In this document: positions 57,490 through 64,000 of the stretch, one piece after another
Layout: each line of letters begins with the position of its first letter
How positions within the stretch are numbered: the first letter of the stretch is position 1
Origin: Pseudomonas oryzae
GTDB lineage: Bacteria; Pseudomonadota; Gammaproteobacteria; Pseudomonadales; Pseudomonadaceae
DNA: 64,000 bases
NCBI RefSeq assembly: GCF_900104805.1
Contig: NZ_LT629751.1
Coordinates: 2,523,001-2,587,000, forward strand
Reading direction: 5' to 3'
Made by a program: the position numbers and the translations under genes
Notes under the pieces: generated by a model
Database searches by the model: none
Told to the model about the DNA's origin: nothing
Seen by the model: the letters and a program-made list of their open reading frames with translations, nothing else

Positions 57490-58059
57490 ATGGACCTTTG
57501 TGGGCGGTATCTGCTGATCGGCGTGCTGGCCTTCCTGGCCGGTTGTGGCAGTCTTCTCCCCAGCCAGCGCGCGGAAATTTCTTCACCGTTTCGTGATTAC
57601 CTGGATGCCGAGAGTCGTTTCTCGCAGGCGGTGCCCGGCGTCACTACCCGCCCCGAGCTGTTCTCCATGGGCTTCGACCCGCAGACCGGCGGTAATGCGC
57701 GGCTGCTGTCGTTTCTCGATGTGCGCACCATGTTCATCCAGCCGAACATTCCCATCGACTATCTGCCGGATAGCCTGGTGACCTGCCTGGAAGCCAAGGA
57801 ACGCTGTACCGGCCTGGCCTTCGAGTTCAACCAGACCGATACCCAGCGCATCGGCAGCTTCTGGGCCGACGTCCTCAACTTCCGCAAGAATCGCGAGATG
57901 AAGGGCTGGACGTTCCGCGCGATCTTCGTGATGGTCGACGACAAGCTGGTGCACAAGGTCAGCAACGGCGAACCGCAGATACGCAAGATGCAGGTCGACC
58001 GCAACCCGCTCGGCCCGCTGCAGGGTGCCGGCGAGTACCTTTCCGACCAGCTGAAGTGA
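57490..58059 (+). CDS. Conserved lipoprotein of unknown function
   Basis: 189 residues. Signal peptide with lipobox LAGC (Cys19). The mature part has a hydrophobic region FIQPNIPIDYLPDSLVTCLEAKERCTGLAFEF and a Cys pair that could form a disulfide. No family recognised with confidence. Strong ribosome site AGGAGGGA before ATG 57490. Lies alone upstream of cmoA. Confidence 0.8.
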   Translation: MDLCGRYLLIGVLAFLAGCGSLLPSQRAEISSPFRDYLDAESRFSQAVPGVTTRPELFSMGFDPQTGGNARLLSFLDVRTMFIQPNIPIDYLPDSLVTCLEAKERCTGLAFEFNQTDTQRIGSFWADVLNFRKNREMKGWTFRAIFVMVDDKLVHKVSNGEPQIRKMQVDRNPLGPLQGAGEYLSDQLK

Positions 58060-58122
58060 AGGAGCTGCGAGGCCGCCCGGCACTCGGCTAGAATGGCGCG
58101 CTTTCCAACCTGGAAGCGCGCC

Positions 58123-58866
58123 GTGCAGCAGATCCCCGACCGCCTCTACGCCACCCCGCAGGAACAGGTCGCCGACTTCGTGTTCAACGAGGCGGTGGTG
58201 CGCGTGTTCCCCGACATGATCAAGCGCTCGGTGCCGGGCTACCCGACCATCGTCGAGAACATCGGGGTGATCGCCAACCAGTTCGCCCAGCCGCGTACCG
58301 CTCTGTACGATCTCGGCTGCTCCCTCGGCGCGGTCAGCCAGGCGCTGCGCCGCCACGTGCAGAGCGAGGGCTGCCGGGTGATAGCGGTGGACAACTCCCG
58401 CGCCATGGTCGAGCGCTGCAGCGAATACCTCCACGCCCAGGACTCGATGTTCCAGGAGCTGCTGCCGGTCGAGGTGCTCGAGGCCGACATCTGCCAGCTG
58501 GAGTTCCAACCAGCGTCGGTGGTGGCGCTCAACTTCACCCTGCAGTTCATCCCCCGCGAGCAGCGCCTCGAACTGCTGGCGCGCATCCGCCGGGCACTGC
58601 TGCCGGGCGGCGCGCTGATCCTCTCCGAGAAGCTGCGCTTCGACGACGCGCAGGAGCACGCCCTGCTCAACGACCTGCATATCGCCTTCAAGCGCGCCAA
58701 CGGCTACAGCGAACTGGAAATCGCCCAGAAGCGCAGCGCCATCGAGAACGTGATGAAGTCCGACAGCCTCGAGGAGCACCGCGAGCGCCTGCTGGCCGCC
58801 GGCTTCTCGAAAGTCACTCCCTGGTTCCAATGCCTGAACTTCGCCTCGCTGATCGCCCTGCCATGA
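58123..58866 (+). CDS. cmoA: Carboxy-S-adenosyl-L-methionine synthase
   Basis: 247 residues from GTG 58123. Converts SAM and prephenate to carboxy-SAM for cmo5U34 tRNA modification. SAM site [18 protein letters not shown], then [10 protein letters not shown] and [17 protein letters not shown] is preferred because GGAA lies 8 nt upstream and the length equals the E. coli protein. The ATG at 58093 gives a 10-residue extension that overlaps a TAGAAT promoter-like element. The stop overlaps cmoB. Confidence 0.92.
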   Translation: MQQIPDRLYATPQEQVADFVFNEAVVRVFPDMIKRSVPGYPTIVENIGVIANQFAQPRTALYDLGCSLGAVSQALRRHVQSEGCRVIAVDNSRAMVERCSEYLHAQDSMFQELLPVEVLEADICQLEFQPASVVALNFTLQFIPREQRLELLARIRRALLPGGALILSEKLRFDDAQEHALLNDLHIAFKRANGYSELEIAQKRSAIENVMKSDSLEEHRERLLAAGFSKVTPWFQCLNFASLIALP

Positions 58867-59840
58867 CCGCACTCGCCTCCCGCGCCAACCTCCCCGCCCT
58901 GCTCGAGCACCTGCGCGGCACGCCGCTGGCGGGCTGGGCACAGACACTGCCGGCACTGCTGGCCGCCAGGCTGGCCGACGGCCACGGCGATCTGCCTCGC
59001 TGGCAGGCGGCGGTGGATGCCCTGCCGGCGCTGGCGGTCGAGCGTCGCGAGCTGGCCGAGACCTTCTTTCTCGACGGCGCCTGCAGCAGCGCGCAGCGCA
59101 GTACCCTGGAGCAGGCGCTCAAGGGCCTGATCCCCTGGCGCAAGGGGCCGTTCGAGCTGTTCGGTGTGCAGATCGACACCGAATGGCATTCGGACTGGAA
59201 ATGGGCGCGCGTCGCCCCGCATCTGGACCTGACCGGCAGGCGCGTGCTGGATGTCGGCTGCGGCAACGGCTACTACCAGTGGCGCATGCTCGGCGCCGGC
59301 GCCGACTGCGTGGTCGGCATCGATCCCAACTGGCTGTTCTTCTGCCAGTTCCTGGCGATGAAGCACTACCTCCCCGAACTGCGCGCCTGGCACCTGCCGC
59401 TGGCGCTGGAGGACCTGCCGGAAAAGCTGGAAGGCTTCGACACGGTGTTCTCCATGGGTGTGCTCTACCACCGTCGCGCCCCGATCGACCACCTGCTGGC
59501 GCTCAAGGACTGCCTGCAGCGCGGTGGCGAGCTGGTGCTGGAAACCCTGGTGGTGGATGGTGACGTCAACACCGTGCTGGTGCCGGAGGACCGCTACGCG
59601 CAGATGCGCAACGTCTGGTTCCTGCCTTCGGTGCCGGCGCTGGAACTGTGGCTGCGCCGCGCCGGCTTCGTCGATGTGCGCTGCGTGGACGTCAGCGTGA
59701 CCAGCGTCGAGGAACAGCGCTCGACCGAGTGGATGAAATTCCAGTCGTTGCCGGAGTTCCTCGACCCGCAGGATCGCAGCAGGACCGTGGAAGGCCTACC
59801 GGCGCCGACACGCGCCGTGCTGCTGGCGCGCAAGCCCTGA
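58863..59840 (+). CDS. cmoB: tRNA U34 carboxymethyltransferase
   Basis: 325 residues. Transfers the carboxymethyl group of carboxy-SAM to 5-hydroxyuridine at tRNA position 34. SAM-fold motif [16 protein letters not shown] and [26 protein letters not shown] are CmoB signatures. ATG 58863 overlaps the cmoA stop (ATGA), so the two enzymes are co-translated. Confidence 0.95.
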   Translation: MTALASRANLPALLEHLRGTPLAGWAQTLPALLAARLADGHGDLPRWQAAVDALPALAVERRELAETFFLDGACSSAQRSTLEQALKGLIPWRKGPFELFGVQIDTEWHSDWKWARVAPHLDLTGRRVLDVGCGNGYYQWRMLGAGADCVVGIDPNWLFFCQFLAMKHYLPELRAWHLPLALEDLPEKLEGFDTVFSMGVLYHRRAPIDHLLALKDCLQRGGELVLETLVVDGDVNTVLVPEDRYAQMRNVWFLPSVPALELWLRRAGFVDVRCVDVSVTSVEEQRSTEWMKFQSLPEFLDPQDRSRTVEGLPAPTRAVLLARKP

Positions 59841-59870
59841 CGCCAATGCAAAGGTACGCAGGGTAAGAAG

Positions 59871-59937
59871 ACTCGCGCAGCGATCTTCTACCGACTCCAC
59901 GGCGGCAGCCTGCACGGTAGGCAATCGCTGCGCGAGT
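59871..59937. repeat. Inverted repeat between cmoB and pdxJ
   Basis: ACTCGCGCAGCGAT (59871-59884) and ATCGCTGCGCGAGT (59924-59937) are perfect 14-bp complements around a 39-nt loop, with outer GGGTA (59861-59865) and TACCC (59942-59946). Lies between convergent genes; REP-like or terminator. Confidence 0.75.
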
Positions 59938-59966
59938 TGCCTACCCTACTTTTGCCCAGCGACGGC

Positions 59967-60710
59967 TCAGCGGGCCGCCGCGGCGACGATCAGCGCCTTC
60001 ATCTCCGCCACCGCCTGCTTGAAACCGACGAACAGCGCGTGCGCGACTATCGCGTGGCCGATGTTCAGCTCGTTGATGCCCGGGATCGCCGCCACCGCCT
60101 CGGCGTTGTGGTAGTGCAGGCCGTGGCCGGCGTTGACGATCAGGCCATGGCTCAGGCCGCACTCGACGCCGTCGCGGATACGCGCCAGCTCGCAAGCCAT
60201 CTCCGCCGGGCTGTGCGCATCGGCATAGCGGCCGGTGTGCAGCTCGATGGCCGGCGCGCCGATGCGTGCCGCCGCCTCGATCTGCCGCGGATCGGCATCG
60301 ATGAACAGCGACACCTCGCAGCCTACCGCCGCCAGGCGCTCCACCGCAGCCTTGATGCGCGCCTCCTGACCGAGCACGTCGAGACCGCCCTCGGTGGTCA
60401 GCTCCTTACGGGTTTCCGGCACGAAGCAGGCGTGCGCCGGACGGATCTGCTCGGCGAAGGCGAGCATCTCCTCGGTGACGCCCATCTCGAAGTTCATCCG
60501 CGTCTGCAGCACCTCGGCCAGCACGCGCACGTCACGGTCCTGGATGTGCCGGCGATCCTCACGCAGATGCACGGTGATGCCGTCGGCCCCGGCCTCCTCG
60601 GCATCCAGGGCAGCCTTCACCGGGTCCGGATAGCGGGTACCGCGGGCCTGGCGCAGGGTGGCGATGTGGTCGATGTTGACACCCAGCAGGATGCGGTTGG
60701 CTTCAGTCAC
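59967..60710 (-). CDS. pdxJ: Pyridoxine 5'-phosphate synthase
   Basis: 247 residues. TIM-barrel enzyme joining 3-amino-1-phosphoacetone and deoxyxylulose 5-phosphate to pyridoxine phosphate. N-terminus [18 protein letters not shown] and [17 protein letters not shown] are conserved. Starts with GTG (60708-60710), overlapping the recO stop by 8 nt (GTGACTGA). Last gene of the lepB-rnc-era-recO-pdxJ series. Confidence 0.95.
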   Translation of the reverse strand: MTEANRILLGVNIDHIATLRQARGTRYPDPVKAALDAEEAGADGITVHLREDRRHIQDRDVRVLAEVLQTRMNFEMGVTEEMLAFAEQIRPAHACFVPETRKELTTEGGLDVLGQEARIKAAVERLAAVGCEVSLFIDADPRQIEAAARIGAPAIELHTGRYADAHSPAEMACELARIRDGVECGLSHGLIVNAGHGLHYHNAEAVAAIPGINELNIGHAIVAHALFVGFKQAVAEMKALIVAAAAR

Positions 60711-61401
60711 GACGGGACTCCTTGCGATTGATGAACAGCTCGCGGCTGACCAGTGGCCGACCGCCCAGATGGGGCGCCAGCGCCTGACGCATCAGACGCT
60801 TGGCCGCGGCCAGGGCACCTGGCACGCTCCAGTCGGCGCGGGCCAGGGCCAGCAGCTCGCGACCGTGGAACAGCCCGGGCTGCAGCTGGGCGACAGCCTG
60901 GAAACCCTCTTCGGGCAACCACTGGTACAGCGCCTCGGGATCGACCGGCTGTCCCTGACAGTCGCAGTCGAGAGCGAAACCATAGCCCAGATCGTCCAGC
61001 AGCCGCCATTCGAAGGCACGCAGCAGCGGCTCCAGTGGCCGGCCGGCGGCCAGTGCGACGAGGGTGGCGGCATAGTGCTCGAACAGCGCGGGGTGCGGAT
61101 CCTCGGCCGGCAGCAGGCGCACCAGCAGCTCGTTGAGGTACAGACCGCTGAACAGCGCCTCGCCGGCCAGCAGATGGGGAATGGCGGTCGCCTCCAGGCG
61201 GGCGACGGTCTTCAGCTCGCCATGGCCGCGCAGCTCGAGCTCGAGCGGCAGGAATGGCCGCGCCTTGCTGCCGCTCTTGCCACGCGCGGCACGCAGCACG
61301 GCGCGCAACCGCCCTTCGGCGGTGAAGAAGTCGACCAGCGCGCTGGTTTCCTTGTAGGGACGGAAGTGCAGGACGAAGGCCGCTCGGGACGCGGGGATCA
61401 T
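60703..61401 (-). CDS. recO: DNA repair protein RecO
   Basis: 232 residues. OB-fold N-terminal domain ([26 protein letters not shown]) and helical C-terminal part. RecO loads RecA on SSB-coated DNA in the RecFOR pathway. Residues CDCQG stand where some RecO proteins carry a zinc-site, but a complete four-Cys site is not present. ATG 61401. Same-strand neighbours era and pdxJ follow the usual order. Confidence 0.93.
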   Translation of the reverse strand: MIPASRAAFVLHFRPYKETSALVDFFTAEGRLRAVLRAARGKSGSKARPFLPLELELRGHGELKTVARLEATAIPHLLAGEALFSGLYLNELLVRLLPAEDPHPALFEHYAATLVALAAGRPLEPLLRAFEWRLLDDLGYGFALDCDCQGQPVDPEALYQWLPEEGFQAVAQLQPGLFHGRELLALARADWSVPGALAAAKRLMRQALAPHLGGRPLVSRELFINRKESRRD

Positions 61402-61453
61402 GTCAACCGTTGGGTGCGCCACGCGCACCGGCAAGAGCCAGAATCACGGTGCG

Positions 61454-61474
61454 GGTGCGCATGGCGCACCCTAC
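61454..61474. repeat. 21-nt palindromic repeat, copy B
   Basis: Identical to the element at 38192-38212. A related inverted form lies just before it, near 61412-61428. Sits between recO and era. Confidence 0.75.
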
Positions 61475-61495
61475 CGGACGAGCGACAGGCGTGGA

Positions 61496-62398
61496 TCAGA
61501 TATCGCCGTAGCCCAGCGAGCGCAGAGCGCGTTCGTCGTCGGACCAGCCGCTCTTCACCTTGACCCACAGGTTGAGCATGACCTTGCTGCCGAACAGCTC
61601 CTCCATGTCGCGGCGGGCGTCCTGGCCGATGCGCTTGATGCGCTCGCCCTTGTCGCCGATGATGATCTTCTTCTGCCCGTCGCGCTCGACCAGGATCAGC
61701 GCATGGATGTGCAGCACGCGGCCCTGCTGCTGGAACTGCTCGATCTCCACGGTGACCTGGTAGGGCACCTCGGCGCCAAGCTGGCGCATGACCTTCTCAC
61801 GCACCAGTTCGGCGGCGAGGAAGCGCGAGCTGCGATCGGTCAGCTGATCTTCCTCGAAGAAGTGCTCACCTTCGGGCAGATGCTTGGCCACCAGTTGCTC
61901 AAGGGTGTCGAGGTTTTGCCCGTGCTGCGCGGAGATCGGCACGATCTCCGCGTTGGGCAGCTGCTCTTCCAGCCACTTGAGGTGCGGCAACAACTCGGCC
62001 TTGTCCTCGAGGCGGTCGATCTTGTTGACCACCAGCAGCAGCGGGCCTTCGACGAACTTGACCCGCTCGAGCACCATCTGGTCCTCGTCGGTCCAGCGCG
62101 TACGGTCGACGACGAAGATCACCACGTCGACGTCCTTCAGCGCCGCGCTGGCGCTGCGGTTCATGTAGCGGTTGAGCGCCTTGTCGTTGTCCTTGTGCAT
62201 GCCGGGGGTGTCGACGTAGATCGCCTGCACCGCCCCCTCGGTCTTGATGCCGAGCAGAGTGTGGCGGGTGGTCTGCGGCTTGCGCGAGGTGATCGCCAGC
62301 TTCTGACCGAGGATGTGATTGAGCAGGGTCGACTTGCCGACGTTCGGCCGGCCGACGATGGCCACGTAGCCGCAGCGGCTCACCTGGGATTCAGTCAT
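61496..62398 (-). CDS. era: GTPase Era
   Basis: 300 residues. G1 GRPNVGKS, switch region [10 protein letters not shown]3 DTPGMH, G4 NKID, G5 SA, then a KH domain ([15 protein letters not shown]) that binds the 3' end of 16S rRNA. Required for 30S maturation. ATG 62398 overlaps the rnc stop by 8 nt (ATGACTGA), the same junction form as recO-pdxJ. Confidence 0.96.
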   Translation of the reverse strand: MTESQVSRCGYVAIVGRPNVGKSTLLNHILGQKLAITSRKPQTTRHTLLGIKTEGAVQAIYVDTPGMHKDNDKALNRYMNRSASAALKDVDVVIFVVDRTRWTDEDQMVLERVKFVEGPLLLVVNKIDRLEDKAELLPHLKWLEEQLPNAEIVPISAQHGQNLDTLEQLVAKHLPEGEHFFEEDQLTDRSSRFLAAELVREKVMRQLGAEVPYQVTVEIEQFQQQGRVLHIHALILVERDGQKKIIIGDKGERIKRIGQDARRDMEELFGSKVMLNLWVKVKSGWSDDERALRSLGYGDI

Positions 62399-63080
62399 TG
62401 CCATTCTCCACGCCCAGAGCCACCAGTGCTGCCGCGGCCGCCACCTGTTCGGCGATGCGCCGGCTGGCACCCTGACCCCGGGTCTTTTCATTGAGCAGGG
62501 CAACTTCGCATTCGACAAAGAAGGTCCGGCAATGCGGCTCGCCCTGGATATCCACCACATCGTAGCGCGGCAGTTCGCAGGCGCGTGATTGCAGGAACTC
62601 CTGCAGGCGGGTTTTCGGATCCTTGTTGGTATCGACCAGGGTCAGATCGTCGAAGTATGGATCCAGCCAGGCCAGCACGCGGTCGCGCGCCGACTCCATG
62701 CCGGAGTCCAGGTAGATGGCGCCGATCAGCGCCTCGGTGGCATCGGCGAGGATGGACTCGCGGCGGAAGCCGCCGCTCTTCAGCTCGCCGGAGCCCAGGC
62801 GCAGGTATTCGCCAAGATCGAAGACACGGGCCAGGCGGGCCAGGGTCTCGCCCTTGACCAGGCGCGCGCGCAGGCGCGACAGCTGACCTTCGCGGGCCTG
62901 CGGGAAGCGCTTGAACAGCGCCTCGCCGACCACGAAATTGAGGATGGCATCGCCGAGGAATTCCAGTCGCTCGTTGTTGCGACCGGCAAAACTGCGGTGG
63001 GTCAGGGCCAGGATCATCAGACCCTGGTCCTGGAATTTGTAGCCGAGCTGACGCTCGAGCCGATCAAGCGGATTGCTCAC
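62391..63080 (-). CDS. rnc: Ribonuclease III
   Basis: 229 residues. Catalytic signature [13 protein letters not shown] and a C-terminal dsRNA-binding domain ([23 protein letters not shown]...). Cleaves double-stranded RNA, including 30S rRNA precursor. Starts with GTG at 63078-63080, overlapping the DUF4845 stop (GTGA). Confidence 0.96.
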   Translation of the reverse strand: MSNPLDRLERQLGYKFQDQGLMILALTHRSFAGRNNERLEFLGDAILNFVVGEALFKRFPQAREGQLSRLRARLVKGETLARLARVFDLGEYLRLGSGELKSGGFRRESILADATEALIGAIYLDSGMESARDRVLAWLDPYFDDLTLVDTNKDPKTRLQEFLQSRACELPRYDVVDIQGEPHCRTFFVECEVALLNEKTRGQGASRRIAEQVAAAAALVALGVENGND

Positions 63081-63454
63081 GGGGCTCTGACACGATATTC
63101 GCGGTCGAAGTGGACGACCAGGTCAAGGTTCTCGATCAGCGGCTCGCGCTTCTCGTATTTGAGATGGACATAGAACTCGTTGTTCTCCATACGCACGTCC
63201 ATCACCTTGCGCAGGTCGAGATCACGGATGTTGTTGACCTGAGTTGCACGCTCAATGTGCGAAAAGAATTCACCGGGCGTGCGAAGATCCAGGGCTTTTT
63301 CATTTTCGACGCCCGTAATGCTCTTCTGCAGCGCGAAGAAATCGAAGTAGTGCGGCAGGACCTTGAACGCGGTGCTGGCCAGGAAAGCCACCACGGCCAG
63401 GACTACCAGCCAGCTCAACATCGACAACCCTTGCTGCGAACGTGCAAACCTCAT
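63077..63454 (-). CDS. DUF4845 single-pass membrane protein
   Basis: 125 residues. One N-terminal membrane segment ([20 protein letters not shown]) with pilin-like character, then a periplasmic domain of unknown role. The conserved place between lepB and rnc identifies it as the DUF4845 family. ATG 63454 with GAGG 6 nt upstream is preferred over the TTG two codons earlier. Confidence 0.87.
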   Translation of the reverse strand: MRFARSQQGLSMLSWLVVLAVVAFLASTAFKVLPHYFDFFALQKSITGVENEKALDLRTPGEFFSHIERATQVNNIRDLDLRKVMDVRMENNEFYVHLKYEKREPLIENLDLVVHFDREYRVRAP

Positions 63455-63487
63455 GATCAACCTCGTATCCGTGGACTGTTCAGTGCA

Positions 63488-64000
63488 TCAATGGATCAGT
63501 CCGACGCGCTCGAAGGTCGGCAGGTGGCCGAGCTTGGGTGCTGGCCAGCTCATCCACACGGCGAATGCCTTGCCGACGATGTTGCGGTCGGGAACCATGC
63601 CCTGCAGCTCGACGGGGATCGCCGGGTCGTCCCAATAACGGCTGTCATTGGAGTTGTCGCGGTTGTCGCCCATCATGAAGTAGTGCCCGGCGGGTACTAC
63701 CCACTCGCGATTCGGCTCGATGCGGTAGCGGTGCATTTCCTTGCGGATCAGGTGCTCGGCCTCGCCCAGCTTCTCGCTGAACAGGCGGGCACTGCCGAGG
63801 CTGCCCGGCTCGTCGCCGATCAGTTGCTCGGCCACCGGCTGACCGTTGACGAACAGACGCTTGTCGCTGCTGTAGCGCACATGATCGCCCGGCAGGCCGA
63901 CCACGCGCTTGATGTAGTTCACGCTCGGCTCGCTCGGGAAGCGGAAGACCATCACATCGCCGCGCTGTGGTTCGCCGACCTCGATCACCTTGGTGTCCAC
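63488..64000 (-). CDS. lepB: Signal peptidase I, C-terminal part (runs off window end)
   Basis: 170 C-terminal residues; the start and the membrane segments plus catalytic Ser lie beyond the window. The general-base lysine is in NYIKRVVGLPGD, and box E MMGDNRDNSNDSRYW is intact. Cleaves Sec and Tat signal peptides at the outer face of the inner membrane. First gene in the lepB-DUF4845-rnc-era-recO-pdxJ order. Confidence 0.95.
   Translation of the reverse strand: MDTKVIEVGEPQRGDVMVFRFPSEPSVNYIKRVVGLPGDHVRYSSDKRLFVNGQPVAEQLIGDEPGSLGSARLFSEKLGEAEHLIRKEMHRYRIEPNREWVVPAGHYFMMGDNRDNSNDSRYWDDPAIPVELQGMVPDRNIVGKAFAVWMSWPAPKLGHLPTFERVGLIH

Overview
The window is a 64 kb piece of high-GC gammaproteobacterial chromosome. 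Protein content and gene order point to Pseudomonas in the broad sense. Supporting blocks are rnfC-D-G-E-nth, argG/pyrC-rnt/bfd-bfrB/grxD/argF, glpK/glpD, a putP-znuD-pruR-asrA-icp neighbourhood and lepB-DUF4845-rnc-era-recO-pdxJ. I cannot name a species. There are no rRNA or tRNA genes, CRISPR arrays, phages or insertion sequences that I can see. Many long open frames lie antisense to real genes; these are high-GC shadows and are omitted.

Layout. 1-5.4 kb: end of the Rnf electron-transport operon with nth, a PA3496-like small protein and sstT. 5.5-9 kb: a two-component system (HprRS/CusRS type), divergent from exported HbpS-like, hydroxyisourate hydrolase-like and DUF2790 proteins, with an HprR-like box between them. 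9-13.7 kb: gloA, an apparently exported PepD-like dipeptidase, and a DUF898/M48 protease gene pair. 14-20.9 kb: arginine and pyrimidine genes (argG, pyrC, argF), rnt, the iron-storage pair bfd/bfrB, grxD and an ABC ATPase. 21-26 kb: an exported PilJ-domain protein, glpK, ybaK and glpD.

26-36.9 kb is the most distinctive accessory region: a meta-cleavage pathway for 3-(3-hydroxyphenyl)propionate-type substrates. It has a porin, mhpT (disrupted by a 13-bp duplication), mhpE, mhpF, mhpD, mhpC, a flavin reductase, a two-component flavin hydroxylase in place of MhpA, mhpB and the IclR regulator mhpR. Two transcription units each carry the same GTGCAC-N3-GTGCAC operator about 60 bp upstream of a predicted start site. 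The inferred order of action is hydroxylase plus reductase -> MhpB ring opening -> MhpC -> MhpD -> MhpE/MhpF to pyruvate and acetyl-CoA.

37-39.2 kb: metR divergent from a metE that encodes only the N-terminal domain of methionine synthase. 39.2-49 kb: a UbiA-family prenyltransferase, a large penicillin-binding-type protein overlapping a lipoprotein gamma-glutamyltransferase, a VF530 protein, and an FHA/Ser-Thr kinase/PP2C phosphatase cassette not attached to a type VI secretion locus. 49-57.4 kb: putP, a zinc-type TonB receptor with a Zur-like box and His-rich loop, a PruR-like AraC regulator, a Lon paralogue and a chagasin-type inhibitor. 57.5-64 kb: a lipoprotein, cmoA-cmoB, then the pdxJ-recO-era-rnc-DUF4845-lepB cluster, running off the end inside lepB.
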